A DNA stretch of 64,000 nt from Rhizomicrobium electricum (GTDB lineage Bacteria; Pseudomonadota; Alphaproteobacteria; Micropepsales; Micropepsaceae): contig NZ_JAASQS010000001.1 in assembly GCF_011762045.1 (NCBI RefSeq), forward strand, positions 582,678 to 646,677. Reading direction: 5' to 3'. Position 1 is the first letter of the stretch. Each line of letters opens with the position of its first letter. This document shows, piece by piece, positions 37,099-45,595 of the stretch. Position numbers and translations under genes: made by a program. Under the pieces are notes generated by a model. It was not told the DNA's origin. It was given only the letters and a program-made list of their open reading frames with translations, and did no database searches.

Positions 37099-38622
37099 TC
37101 ACCGGATTCGATAAATCCTGATTCCGGGCGCCGGACGCTCGATCTTGTCCATGATCTGGCGTGGGATGGCATGCGCTACCCCCGCCTCGCGTAACAGGCC
37201 ACCGATCGCCCGCGGCTTTCCGGTCACCGCGCCAACCTCGTGCCAGTTGCGTTGCGGCTCGTAAGCGCCCTTGCAGCCGCCGGTCGAACGGCAGAGCCAA
37301 AGATTGCGCGGGCTGTAGACGTAGAGAGTGCCCGGCTGTGGCTGCCCTGCCCGGACACGGTGCGTTTCGCCGCGATAGCGCAGCAACAGATCGGAGCGGC
37401 GGGCCATGTCGGGATCGACGGTGACGCGCGCGCCGGGATGAGCGTCGAGCCATCGCAGCAAGGACATTTCGGCAAACCGCGGTTTGGTGTTCTCGAGATA
37501 GAACGAGGCCGCATTGCCCACGAGCAGCAGCATCAGCGCGGCGAACGCGACACCGCGATACCGCGTCCGCGAAAAATGCAGAAACGCGTACGCCACCAGC
37601 ACGACACTCGCCCAAGCCGGAACGGTGTAGTAACGCGGCACCAGATAGAGGATCGGGAACGCCAGGGAAATGAAGGCGATCCAGATCAGCGCCAGGCGTG
37701 CGGCATGGCGCAGTGCATCGCGATCGCGCTGCGGCAGCGCTTTTGCGCGCCAAGCCCAGATCGCAGCGGGTATTGCGAGCCAGAACAGCGCCGCGAATTT
37801 CTGACTGGCAAACAGCATCAACAAGGGGTCGGCCCAGACACTGACCGAAAGATTGCCTTGCCGGTCGAGCGCCGCGCCGGTCTTGGCCATGTGCTGGAAT
37901 TCGCTGAGACGGCTGACGCTGTCATGGCCGGCATCGAGGCGGTAGCGATACAGCATGTCGCCGGTCATCACGCCGAAATAGGTCATCTCGGTGAGGATCG
38001 GCGCCGCAAAGCCGAGCGCGACGAACAGGTAATTGCGCCGCGCCGGGCGGCGGTCGAACGCCGCGCTGACCATGAAGAACAGCAACAGAACGGCGCTGGT
38101 TTCGCGCGTCAGGAACGACAAGCCGGCGGCAAGCCCGGCCAGAAACAGCATCGTCCGGCTCTCGGCCGTCACGAACAGCCAAAACGCCAGCGAGGCGAAA
38201 AACACCTCGACGATATCGTTGTTGATGTAGGTCGCCTGAACCACGAATTCGGGCGTCGCGGCTAACAGAAGAACAATAACGGAAGCGGCGCGCTCGCCAA
38301 GCACGCGGCGGGCAAAAAAGAAGTTCACCGCCAGCAAGCCGAAGAAGAAAATCAGGCTTGGCATCGCCAGCGCCAGCACCGAATGCCCGAAGACCGCCAG
38401 CGAGGCCGCCACCGGCAGCACCACGGTGTGGCGGGTGGCCCAATGGTTCGCACCAACCGCCGGAAAATGGGCGAGCCATGCCTCGGCTCCCAGCGCGTAG
38501 GAACGGTCGTCGGCGCCGTCATAGCCTACGAAATGCAGCGAAATCAGCGCCGCGGCAACGGCGAAGGCGACAAGCAACCAGACGTTCGTACGGTTGCGGC
38601 GGATGGGAACCGCAAGAGTCAT
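37099..38622 (-). CDS. Integral membrane glycosyltransferase, GT39/ArnT-like
   Basis: 507 residues with about 11 predicted helices and a soluble C-terminal part. The first periplasmic loop carries an acidic pair (GYDGADDRSYALGAEAWL), followed by ANHWATRHTVVLPVAA, as in the GT-C fold enzymes that use polyprenyl-phosphate sugars. The next loops contain YINNDIVEVFFASL and FLTRETSAVLLLFF. The C-terminal domain has Cys residues in LWLCRSTGGCKG. The acceptor could be lipid A, a protein or a polysaccharide. It ends three bases from the rpoH stop in the opposite direction, leaving no room for a separate terminator on either strand. Confidence 0.85.
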   Translation of the reverse strand: MTLAVPIRRNRTNVWLLVAFAVAAALISLHFVGYDGADDRSYALGAEAWLAHFPAVGANHWATRHTVVLPVAASLAVFGHSVLALAMPSLIFFFGLLAVNFFFARRVLGERAASVIVLLLAATPEFVVQATYINNDIVEVFFASLAFWLFVTAESRTMLFLAGLAAGLSFLTRETSAVLLLFFMVSAAFDRRPARRNYLFVALGFAAPILTEMTYFGVMTGDMLYRYRLDAGHDSVSRLSEFQHMAKTGAALDRQGNLSVSVWADPLLMLFASQKFAALFWLAIPAAIWAWRAKALPQRDRDALRHAARLALIWIAFISLAFPILYLVPRYYTVPAWASVVLVAYAFLHFSRTRYRGVAFAALMLLLVGNAASFYLENTKPRFAEMSLLRWLDAHPGARVTVDPDMARRSDLLLRYRGETHRVRAGQPQPGTLYVYSPRNLWLCRSTGGCKGAYEPQRNWHEVGAVTGKPRAIGGLLREAGVAHAIPRQIMDKIERPAPGIRIYRIR

Positions 38623-38742
38623 CGACGATAACCATTTTGGGGCGTCCGAGCACGAGCAGCGGCTCGCGCAAGGCGGTAGTGGATTTCGCTTTGACTACGC
38701 TTTAAAAGGCCCCAAGTTCCAAGACGAAATCAGAGACATTTG

Positions 38743-39090
38743 ATGCCTATCGCCACCATCGGCCGCACGTTCCGGTTCGAATCCGCACACTTTCTGCCCA
38801 AAGTTCCCGACGGCCATCGCTGCAAGAACCTTCATGGCCACAACTATCGGGTGGAGATCGAGGTCCGCGGCGAGGTCGACGCGCGCGGCTTCGTCAAGGA
38901 TTTCGGCGAGCTCGATGGCGATATCGCGCCGCTGCTGGCCAAGGTCGACCACAAGCTGCTGAACGAAGTTCCGGGCCTCGAAAATCCCACAGCGGAAATC
39001 ATCGCCCGTTGGTTCCTCGACCAGATCCCAGACGCCGCCCGCGTCAAGGTTTGGGAGAACGACGACTGCTGGGCGGAAGTCAGCCGGTAG
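38743..39090 (+). CDS. queD: 6-carboxy-5,6,7,8-tetrahydropterin synthase
   Basis: 115-residue QueD/PTPS-fold enzyme of queuosine biosynthesis, converting dihydroneopterin triphosphate to 6-carboxytetrahydropterin. Zinc ligands are in FESAHFLP and KNLHGHNYRVEIEV; the catalytic Cys is in DGHRCKNLHGH; FVKDFGELD and LENPTAEIIARWF carry the remaining conserved residues. It is slightly shorter than E. coli QueD (121). An in-frame TTG directly precedes ATG 38743; the ribosome binding site is weak. Other queuosine genes are not in this window. Confidence 0.93.
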   Translation: MPIATIGRTFRFESAHFLPKVPDGHRCKNLHGHNYRVEIEVRGEVDARGFVKDFGELDGDIAPLLAKVDHKLLNEVPGLENPTAEIIARWFLDQIPDAARVKVWENDDCWAEVSR

Positions 39091-39193
39091 CAAACTCACA
39101 GCCTCGTGACACGCCAACAATGCAGGCACGCGCCCGCGGCCCTTGCAGTGCGCTCGCACGCGATTACGCTGTCAGCGACACGAGGAGACCGAC

Positions 39194-40003
39194 ATGCACC
39201 TCAAGCTCTGGCAGATCGATGCGTTCGCGAACAAGCCGCTGGAAGGCAATCCCGCCGCCGTGGTGCCGCTCGAAACGTGGCTCGAAGCCGAGCTGATGCA
39301 GGCCATCGCGCGCGAGAACAATCTGTCGGAGACCGCCTTCTTCGTGAAAACCGGCGACGGCCGTTACGATCTGCGCTGGTTCACGCCGCGGGGCGAAGTC
39401 GATCTATGCGGCCACGCCACATTGGGAAGCGCCGCAGTGTTGTTCGAAGAACTCGAACCGGCGCTCAATAGCGTCCGCTTCGCGACACGCTCGGGCGAGT
39501 TGGTCGTGACGCGCGGCGCCGACGGCCTCACCATGACGCTTCCCAGCGATCCGCCTGCCCCGTTTGCTGCACCGAGCGGCTATGCCGAAGCCATCGGCGA
39601 AGCGCTGGGGACGATCCCGCCACGGGAATTGTTTGCAGCGCGCTATCTGGTGGGCGTGTGGGACGATCCCAAAACGATACGCGACATGAAGGGCTGCGGT
39701 GAGATCGCAGCGCTGCTGCGCCAGCAGAATTTCTGGGGCATGGCGGTAACGGCGGCGGGCGACGAGAACTACGACTTCGTTTCGCGCTTCTTCGCACCGG
39801 ACAAAGGCGTCCCCGAAGACCCGGTGACCGGATCCTCGCACACCATCCTGACGCCGTTCTGGGCTGAGCGCCTCGGCAAGAAGACGATGAAAGCGCGCCA
39901 AGTCTCGCCGCGCGGCGGCGACCTCACGGTGACCGACGATGGCGCGCGCACCGTGCTTGCCGGAAAATGCGCGCTCTACATGAAGGGCGAGATTTTTGTT
40001 TAG
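39194..40003 (+). CDS. PhzF family isomerase
   Basis: 269-residue protein with the diaminopimelate-epimerase-like fold of PhzF. It has DAFANKPLEGNPAAVV, the catalytic Glu in NNLSETAFFVK, LRWFTPRGEVDLCGHATLGS and the second half signature EDPVTGSSHTILTPFWAER. Most such proteins are not phenazine enzymes and their substrates are unknown. GAGGAG lies eight bases before ATG 39194; an in-frame upstream ATG (39143) lacks this. The stop overlaps the stop of the convergent gene by four bases. Confidence 0.9.
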   Translation: MHLKLWQIDAFANKPLEGNPAAVVPLETWLEAELMQAIARENNLSETAFFVKTGDGRYDLRWFTPRGEVDLCGHATLGSAAVLFEELEPALNSVRFATRSGELVVTRGADGLTMTLPSDPPAPFAAPSGYAEAIGEALGTIPPRELFAARYLVGVWDDPKTIRDMKGCGEIAALLRQQNFWGMAVTAAGDENYDFVSRFFAPDKGVPEDPVTGSSHTILTPFWAERLGKKTMKARQVSPRGGDLTVTDDGARTVLAGKCALYMKGEIFV

Positions 40004-40443
40004 GGCGTACCGAGAATGATGTTCCGCTCGCAGCTTCCGGGCGCCGGCTTGGCACCGGGCTCTTCACCGGTGAGCACGCGCATCCGATAGAAGTGCGGAC
40101 TATTGCCGTCGGCTGAGAGGTCGGCAAGCTTCACCATGCCGGCCGGGGTGATGAGTGATTGGTTCTGCGCCACATAAATGGCGACGAACTCGGGCCACCA
40201 AGCAATATCGCCGGTCTGCGGCGTAGCCACTTCCTCGAACCGCGTCGAGTTTGGGAACTGGCTGGCCGGAATGAGGCTGTACTGAAGACCGGAATTGCAG
40301 AAGACGCGCCAGACGTATTCGGAGCCGTCGTTGTGGTTGCGGCTGATGGAGGCGACTTGCGCCTGCGAACCCGCCGGAATGGCGGATGAAGCCGGAACGG
40401 CAAGTGCTGCAAAAACCGAAACGGCAAGAAGAAGTCGGCGCAT
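40000..40443 (-). CDS. Exported NlpC/P60-like protein, apparently degenerate
   Basis: 147 residues with a clear signal peptide (LLLAVSVFAALAVPASSA). The body follows the order of an NlpC/P60 or CHAP peptidase: FCNSGLQYSL at the nucleophile position, PQTGDIAWWPEFVAIYVA at the GD..W-H-[AG]IY position and SLITPAGMVKLADL after it. The catalytic His expected before AIYV is Phe-Val, and the Cys context (CNSGL) has one extra residue compared with CSGL. So it is either inactive or a different family. It could bind peptidoglycan. Assignment is by pattern only. Confidence 0.5.
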   Translation of the reverse strand: MRRLLLAVSVFAALAVPASSAIPAGSQAQVASISRNHNDGSEYVWRVFCNSGLQYSLIPASQFPNSTRFEEVATPQTGDIAWWPEFVAIYVAQNQSLITPAGMVKLADLSADGNSPHFYRMRVLTGEEPGAKPAPGSCERNIILGTP

Positions 40444-40600
40444 CGTGGTCCCCGTCTACCCAAGCCCGGCCCTGGCGCGGCTGTTAACCGTCTGTCCCAG
40501 AATGGGGCTGTCTTTGATCCTTTCCAGGGACGTTGCAAGGCGCTTGCCGGATTCATCCCCAGGAAGACGGCCAAAAATGGCGGGTCCCGGAGACGGGGAC

Positions 40601-41041
40601 TCACGCGATGGCGTCGTCGTCGTTAATCGTCTCACCGAAGGCAGCCAGCCCTTCTTCGAGGTAATCGCCCAGCAGCGGCAAGCCGATCAGATACTGCGCC
40701 GTGCGCTTGTTGTGCTCGGTACGGGCGGTTTCCAGCGCCTGATCCCATTCGGAAATGTCGTAGGTGCCACGGCCGAGCCAGGCGAGCGCGACGAGATTGA
40801 TCTGCTCTTCCTCGTTCAAGGCCCGAATCGCATCCGCCAACTCCTGGCGCGTGAAATCGCCCGGTGCGTCTTCGAGAATGTCGGCATCGCCGTCGTCGGT
40901 CGGGTTGGAGCCCGATTCGGAATCGGTCAGCGGCTCCTTGGCGTCGTAAGCCCGTGCCTTGAGAATAATAAAGGCGACCTTGTCGGTGGCAATCGCAAGC
41001 ACAGGGGCGGCTTCAGGCGCTTCGTCGGGGATGGCCGGCAT
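40601..41041 (-). CDS. DUF3775 domain protein
   Basis: 146-residue acidic cytoplasmic protein. The C-terminal half (FTRQELADAIRALNEEEQIN, LVALAWLGRGTYDISEWDQA, YLIGLPLLGDYLEEGLAAFG) matches DUF3775, an alphaproteobacterial family of unknown function. The first 60 residues contain a DAKEPLTDSESGSNPTDDGD acidic linker. The start is ATG 41041 after AGGAACTTTCG. It is a single gene divergent from the exported DUF3828-like gene. Confidence 0.8.
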   Translation of the reverse strand: MPAIPDEAPEAAPVLAIATDKVAFIILKARAYDAKEPLTDSESGSNPTDDGDADILEDAPGDFTRQELADAIRALNEEEQINLVALAWLGRGTYDISEWDQALETARTEHNKRTAQYLIGLPLLGDYLEEGLAAFGETINDDDAIA

Positions 41042-41143
41042 CGAAAGTTCCTCTTCGTCCGACGGAACAACGGCTTAGGCGAGACCGTGTTCCCGCCCCT
41101 CGGGCCGCGCTATAAACCGGCACGGGCTCATGCGGGGGATACG

Positions 41144-41614
41144 ATGACAGTGAAACTATTCGGCGCACTGGCGCTGATCGCAGCATTTGCCATTCCGGCA
41201 AACGCGGGCACGAAGATCGATGATCCGATAGCGTTCGTGAAAGGCGTCTACGCGCATTGGAACACCTCGCAGCCGGAGCCCAAAGGCGTGTTCACGGCGC
41301 GCCTCGACGCGCTGGCGGCGTTGGATGAAAAAGAAGCGCATGGCGAAGTCGGGCGCGGCGACGACTTTTCCTTCTGGTGCAACTGCCAGGACGGCGATGT
41401 GAAAAACGTGACAGTGAAAGGCTGGACCGTCGCCAACGCGCCGGGCCGTAAAGTTGTCGAAGCCAAATTCCTGCTTGAAGACAAAAAAGAACACCTGCTG
41501 TTCTATTTCGAGAAGACAAAGGACGGCTGGAAGATCGACGACGTGCAATCGCTCGCTACCGGTCCGTGGACGCTGTCGGTGATCTACAAGTACGGCTGGC
41601 CCGACGGACGCTAA
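41144..41614 (+). CDS. Exported DUF3828-like protein
   Basis: 156 residues: signal peptide ([18 protein letters not shown]), then a small alpha+beta domain with [50 protein letters not shown] and a C-terminal [10 protein letters not shown]. The FVxxxY start and the dgWKIDDV ending match DUF3828/NTF2-like exported proteins without known activity. GGGGG lies six bases before ATG 41144. Confidence 0.72.
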   Translation: MTVKLFGALALIAAFAIPANAGTKIDDPIAFVKGVYAHWNTSQPEPKGVFTARLDALAALDEKEAHGEVGRGDDFSFWCNCQDGDVKNVTVKGWTVANAPGRKVVEAKFLLEDKKEHLLFYFEKTKDGWKIDDVQSLATGPWTLSVIYKYGWPDGR

Positions 41615-41704
41615 ATCATCCGACCACGGATCATCATGCCGCCGGTGTGCGGGCGATCCCGCGCACGAATCTTTCGCGCACGCGACATTTCAAAAAACGA
41701 CACA

Positions 41705-41842
41705 TGTTTCGTTTGACTACCTGCGGGAGAATCTGTAGATACGTAACTGGGCCACGCCTCCCCAACGAGGTGCTAACATTCTGGAAGGAATGTCGGATGA
41801 CAAACGATCCGCTGGCTGTGCGTCCTGCACGGCCTTTTTTTT
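41705..41842 (+). ncRNA. serC leader RNA with hairpins and attenuator
   Basis: About 140 structured bases ahead of and into serC. Seen by eye: CTAC...GTAG (about 41718-41739), CGCCTC/GAGGTG (about 41757-41773), ACATTC-TGGAAG-GAATGT (41776-41793) with the Shine-Dalgarno bases in its loop, and a terminator hairpin just inside the coding region (41814-41842). A conserved serC leader RNA with successive stem-loops and a terminator is known in front of serC in alphaproteobacteria, and this matches its position and general form. The ligand or signal is not known to me. The 5' boundary is a guess. Confidence 0.6.
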
Positions 41843-42954
41843 CGTCTGGACCTTGCGCCAAGCGCCCTGGCTGGACTCCGCAAAATCTCCAACTCGATAC
41901 ACTCGGCCGGTCGCACCGCGGAAAACTCGGTAAGGCGCGCCTGAAGGAAGCCATCACGCGCACCAAGGCCGTGCTGGAAATTCCGGCGGATTATCGCGTC
42001 GGTATCGTGCCGGCCTCGGATACCGGCGCCGTCGAAATGGCGCTGTGGTCGATGCTGGGCGCCCGCCCCGTCGACATGCTGGCGTGGGAGAGCTTCGGCG
42101 AAGGCTGGGTCACCGACGTGATCAAGCAGCTCAAGCTGAAAGACGTGCGGGTCCTGAAAGCCGGGTACGGCGAAATTCCCGATCTCAAACAGGTCGATTT
42201 CACCCACGACGTGGTGTTCACCTGGAACGGCACCACCTCGGGCGTGCGCGTCCCCAACGGCGACTGGATTCCGGACAATCGCGAAGGCCTGACCATCGCC
42301 GACGCCACCAGCGCCGCGTTCGCGCAGGACATCGCCTGGAACAAACTCGACGTCGTCACTTTCTCCTGGCAGAAGGCGCTCGGCGGCGAAGCGGCTCACG
42401 GCATTCTGGTTCTGAGCCCCCGCGCGGTGGAGCGGCTGCAGACCTACACCCCGCCATGGCCGCTGCCGAAGATCTTCCGCATGACCAAAGGCGGCAAGCT
42501 GATCGAAGGCATTTTCGAAGGCGAAACCATCAACACGCCGTCGATGTTGGCCGTGGAAGACTATCTCGACGCCCTCAAATGGGCCGAACAGATCGGCGGC
42601 CTCAAGGCGCTGATGGCGCGTTCGAACGCCAGCCTGGCGGCCATCACCGATTGGGTGAAGACGTCGAACTGGGCTGCGTTCCTCGCCAAGGACGAAGCCA
42701 TCCGCTCGAACACCTCGGTTTGCCTGAAGGTGGTCGATCCGTGGTTCGAAGCCCTCGATGCCGAAGCCAAGGCCGCGGCGGCCAAGAAGATCGCCGCCAC
42801 CCTGGACAAGGAAGGGGTCGCCTTCGATCTCGGCGCCTATCGCGATGCGCCTCCGGGCCTTCGCATCTGGTGCGGTGCCACGGTCGATACCGCCGACATT
42901 AAGGCCTTACTGCCCTGGCTCGACTGGGCCTGGGCCAAGGTCAAGGCCGGCTAA
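41797..42954 (+). CDS. serC: Phosphoserine aminotransferase
   Basis: 385-residue PLP enzyme converting 3-phosphohydroxypyruvate and glutamate to phosphoserine and 2-oxoglutarate. It is the alphaproteobacterial/archaeal type: [53 protein letters not shown], the PLP Lys in [18 protein letters not shown], and [23 protein letters not shown] six bases before ATG 41797 supports the start. It is the first gene of a serC-sseB-serA unit and carries an intrinsic-terminator-like hairpin in its first codons, which suggests transcription attenuation. Confidence 0.96.
   Translation: MTNDPLAVRPARPFFSSGPCAKRPGWTPQNLQLDTLGRSHRGKLGKARLKEAITRTKAVLEIPADYRVGIVPASDTGAVEMALWSMLGARPVDMLAWESFGEGWVTDVIKQLKLKDVRVLKAGYGEIPDLKQVDFTHDVVFTWNGTTSGVRVPNGDWIPDNREGLTIADATSAAFAQDIAWNKLDVVTFSWQKALGGEAAHGILVLSPRAVERLQTYTPPWPLPKIFRMTKGGKLIEGIFEGETINTPSMLAVEDYLDALKWAEQIGGLKALMARSNASLAAITDWVKTSNWAAFLAKDEAIRSNTSVCLKVVDPWFEALDAEAKAAAAKKIAATLDKEGVAFDLGAYRDAPPGLRIWCGATVDTADIKALLPWLDWAWAKVKAG
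41814..41842 (+). terminator. Intragenic terminator hairpin at the start of serC
   Basis: GGCTGTGC-GTCCT-GCACGGCC is an 8-bp stem with one G-T pair, followed immediately by eight T residues. It lies at codons 6-16 of serC and is used as coding sequence ([10 protein letters not shown]). This is a textbook intrinsic terminator in a place where it would cut off the transcript unless it is opened by ribosomes or by an alternative leader fold. Confidence 0.75.
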
Positions 42955-43036
42955 CCACCCGGACGCCTGAAACGCGACAGACGCATTCCCGTGTCATAGG
43001 GTTTGCCGAGCGCATTTTAGGCAAAGGGGGCTTCCG

Positions 43037-43732
43037 ATGGCGTTTACGCCCGAGAACGATCTGGAGAGAGCCATGTTGCAGGCGGTCTCAAATCCGTCCG
43101 CGCAAGCCGACTTCTACCGCCTGCTGCTCAGCAGCGAGCTGGTGGCGCTCGGGACCATGGCCGACGCCATGACGCTCGAAACGGTGCAAGGTCCGGCCGG
43201 GGAATTCCACCCCGTGTTCACCTCGCCCGCACGGGTCGCAGCGCTGAAAACGAGACCGCTTCCGCAGTTCACGATCCAGGGACGCCGGCTGTTCGAAATC
43301 GCCGTCGGCGCCCAGTTCGTGCTCAATCCGGGATCGGTTCCCGACAAGATCATGAAGGCCGATGAGATCGACTGGTGCTTAAAGACGTTTCCGCCGGAAG
43401 GCGAAATCGTCGTGCTGCAGCCGAAAGTCTATCCCACCAGACTGGTGAAGGGATTGTGCGTCCTGTTTACCAGCCGGGCGGCGATTGACGCAGCGCATCT
43501 CGCCTTCGTGATGCGGACCGGCATCGATACCGAGCCGCATCCGTTGATCGGATTGGAAGCGGAGGGAGACGTTCCTCGCCTGGCGCAGGAAATCTTCGAA
43601 GCGGGTGCAGCGATCATGCCCGATGCCCCCATCGAAGTCGTCTATCTCGATCCTCGAGGCCCCTTGGACCCATTGCAAACGCATTTGCTGAGCGTGCCGC
43701 CGTTCTACCGGCGGGCGCTTCCACCGAATTGA
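43037..43732 (+). CDS. sseB: SseB-like protein (enhanced serine sensitivity)
   Basis: 231 residues. N-terminal SseB domain (ENDLERAMLQAVSNPSAQAD, FYRLLLSSELVALGT, PQFTIQGRRLFEIAVGAQFV, LNPGS) and C-terminal SseB_C-type domain (LKTFPPEGEIVVLQPKVYP, GIDTEPHPLIGLEAEGDVPR). Overexpression of E. coli SseB makes cells serine-sensitive, but its biochemical role is unknown. Here it sits between serC and serA on the same strand, 82 bases after serC and 12 bases before serA, a direct genomic link to serine biosynthesis. A start at ATG 43037 after AAGGGGGC is well supported. Confidence 0.88.
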   Translation: MAFTPENDLERAMLQAVSNPSAQADFYRLLLSSELVALGTMADAMTLETVQGPAGEFHPVFTSPARVAALKTRPLPQFTIQGRRLFEIAVGAQFVLNPGSVPDKIMKADEIDWCLKTFPPEGEIVVLQPKVYPTRLVKGLCVLFTSRAAIDAAHLAFVMRTGIDTEPHPLIGLEAEGDVPRLAQEIFEAGAAIMPDAPIEVVYLDPRGPLDPLQTHLLSVPPFYRRALPPN

Positions 43733-43744
43733 GAGGGACATCCC

Positions 43745-45322
43745 ATGCCTAAGGTACTCATTGCCGACAAGCTTTCCCCCGCCGCCGTTTCCATCTTCAA
43801 GGTTCGCGGCGTCGAGGTCGACGTCAAGACCGGCCTTCCCAAGGAAGAGCTGCTCAAAATCGTCGACCAGTACGACGGCATCGCCATCCGTTCGGCCACC
43901 AAGATCACCAAGGACGTGATCGCCGCGGCCAAGAAGCTGAAGGTCGTGGGCCGCGCCGGCATCGGTGTCGACAATGTCGACATTCCGGCCGCCACCGCAG
44001 CGGGCGTGATCGTGATGAACACGCCGTTCGGCAATTCGATCACCACCGCCGAACACGCCATTTCGCTGATGATGGCGCTGGCGCGCGAGATTCCGGCCGC
44101 CAACGCCTCTACCCACGCCGGCAAGTGGGAGAAGAACCGCTTCATGGGCGTCGAGCTGTACGGCAAGACGCTCGGCCTGATCGGCTGCGGCAACATCGGC
44201 GGCATCGTCGCCGACCGTGCCAAGGGCCTCAAGATGCACGTCATCGCCTACGATCCCTACCTGTCGGCCGAACGGGCGGCGGAACTCGGCGTCGAAAAGG
44301 CGGAGTTGGACGATCTCCTCAGCCGCGCCGACTTCATCAGCCTGCACACGCCCAAGACGGCGGAAACCAAGAACATCATCTCGGCGGCGGCGATCGCCAA
44401 GATGAAGAAGGGCGCGCGCCTCATCAACTGCGCCCGCGGCGGTCTGGTCGATGAAGTGGCTCTCAAGGCGGCGCTCGATTCCGGCCATCTCGCCGGCGCC
44501 GCTGTCGACGTGTTCGAGACCGAGCCGGCCAAGGAAAGCGTGTTGTTCGGCAACGAAAAGGTCGTCTGCACGCCGCATCTTGGCGCCTCCACCGAGGAAG
44601 CGCAGGAGAACGTCGCGCTGCAGGTCGCCGAACAGATTTCGGACTACCTCATCACCGGCGCCATCGTGAACGCGCTCAACATGCCGTCCATTACGGCGCA
44701 GGAAGCCCAGCTCGTGAAGCCGTGGATCAGCCTGGCCGAAAAGCTCGGCGCGTTCGCCGGCCAGCTCACCGAGAACGAAATCCTGGCCGTGGAAATCCTC
44801 TACGAAGGCACCGCGGCGACGCTGAACCAGCGGGCGCTGACGCAAGCGGCCCTCGCCGGCCTGCTCAAGTCGCACCTGCCGGACGTCAATATGGTCAACG
44901 CACCGGTGGTGGCCAAAGAACGCGGCATCAAGGTCAGCGAAACCCGTCAAGACCAGCGCGGCATTTATGAAGGCTACATCCAGGTGAAGGTGACGACACC
45001 GGATATGACGCGCGGCATCGCGGGCACCGTGTTCTCCGATGGTCATCCGCGCCTGATCCAGGTGAAGGACATCAAGCTCGACGCCGAATTTGCGCCGAAC
45101 ATGATCTACGTCACCAACGAGGACAAGCCGGGCTTCATCGGCCGCCTGGGTACAATGCTTGGCGAATCCAAGGTCAATATCGCCAACTTCACCCTCGGCC
45201 GCAGTGCGCCGGGCGAGGATTCCATCGCCCTCGTCCAGGTCGACGGCGATCCCGGCGACGACGTCATTGCCGCCATCCGCAAACTGCCGCTGGTCCGCGG
45301 CGCCAAGGCGTTAAAGTTCTAA
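43745..45322 (+). CDS. serA: D-3-phosphoglycerate dehydrogenase
   Basis: 525-residue long form with substrate, NAD, intervening (ASB) and C-terminal ACT domains. NAD-binding GLIGCGNIGGIVADRAKGL (about 146-164). Catalytic residues lie in LINCARGGLVDEVALKAAL (Arg), DVFETEPAKESVLF (Glu region) and VCTPHLGASTEEAQENVA (His). The ACT domain (about 452-525, FIGRLGTMLGESKVNIANFT) usually binds serine for feedback inhibition in this form. It catalyses the first step of serine synthesis. GAGAGGGAC precedes ATG 43745. It is the last gene of serC-sseB-serA, followed by a large inverted repeat that probably ends the transcript. Confidence 0.97.
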   Translation: MPKVLIADKLSPAAVSIFKVRGVEVDVKTGLPKEELLKIVDQYDGIAIRSATKITKDVIAAAKKLKVVGRAGIGVDNVDIPAATAAGVIVMNTPFGNSITTAEHAISLMMALAREIPAANASTHAGKWEKNRFMGVELYGKTLGLIGCGNIGGIVADRAKGLKMHVIAYDPYLSAERAAELGVEKAELDDLLSRADFISLHTPKTAETKNIISAAAIAKMKKGARLINCARGGLVDEVALKAALDSGHLAGAAVDVFETEPAKESVLFGNEKVVCTPHLGASTEEAQENVALQVAEQISDYLITGAIVNALNMPSITAQEAQLVKPWISLAEKLGAFAGQLTENEILAVEILYEGTAATLNQRALTQAALAGLLKSHLPDVNMVNAPVVAKERGIKVSETRQDQRGIYEGYIQVKVTTPDMTRGIAGTVFSDGHPRLIQVKDIKLDAEFAPNMIYVTNEDKPGFIGRLGTMLGESKVNIANFTLGRSAPGEDSIALVQVDGDPGDDVIAAIRKLPLVRGAKALKF

Positions 45323-45336
45323 AGCAGCGAGCATTT

Positions 45337-45410
45337 TTTCTCTTTCCTCCTTCGCGGCGCCCCATGCGCGGAGCGCGTATCGAGCCAAATAGCGAGGGAG
45401 GAAAGAGAAA
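45337..45410 (+). terminator. Large inverted repeat after serA
   Basis: Arms of 19 bases (45337-45355 and 45392-45410; TTTCTCTTTCCTCCTTCGC against its complement with one G-T pair) enclose a 36-base spacer. The spacer itself folds (ATGCGCG/CGCGTAT with one G-T pair). It starts 14 bases after the serA stop. It is probably a transcript-end or RNA-stabilising structure; the T tract is upstream (ATTTTTT at 45333-45339) rather than downstream, so it is not a classical terminator for serA. Confidence 0.55.
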
Positions 45411-45447
45411 TTTGTCCCGTCCCACCACTTCATCCCTCTAGATACGC

Positions 45448-45595
45448 AAAAAGGCGGGAGTGCCCGCCCTTCCCGAAGAGGTTGGCGCACGGCACGCGCA
45501 GGTTAATGCGCGCAGCGACGGCACCGCGATCCTCTCCCTCGGTTTCAAAAGCGACCTGCCCAGGCGAACCGGCCCTCGCGGGCACATATCCTCGG
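45448..45595 (-). ncRNA. Candidate structured small RNA, possibly 6S RNA
   Basis: On the minus strand, GTGCCCGC (45585-45578) pairs perfectly with GCGGGCAC (45467-45460), enclosing about 110 bases that form a long irregular rod: GGAGAGG with CCTCTTC, GGTGC with GCGCC, and an apical CGCGCA-TTAACC-TGCGCG. The 5' strand contains GAGGGCCGGTTCGCCTGGGC then AGGTCGCTTTT, similar in arrangement to the 5' part of E. coli 6S RNA (GCGGGCCAGTCCCCTGAGCC). The 3' end is GGCGGG-CACT-CCCGCC followed by TTTTT, an intrinsic terminator. Total length of about 140-150 suits 6S RNA. No coding signal was found on either strand. Identity with ssrS is inference. Confidence 0.5.

Noticed and set aside
37224..39047. 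Several long frames antisense to the glycosyltransferase and queD genes
   Set aside because: No motifs; the opposite strands encode recognisable proteins with membrane helices or zinc ligands.
40570..40610. tRNA-like GGGTCCCGGAGACGGGGACTC segment
   Set aside because: A short GC-rich hairpin only; no acceptor, D or T arms can be built around it.
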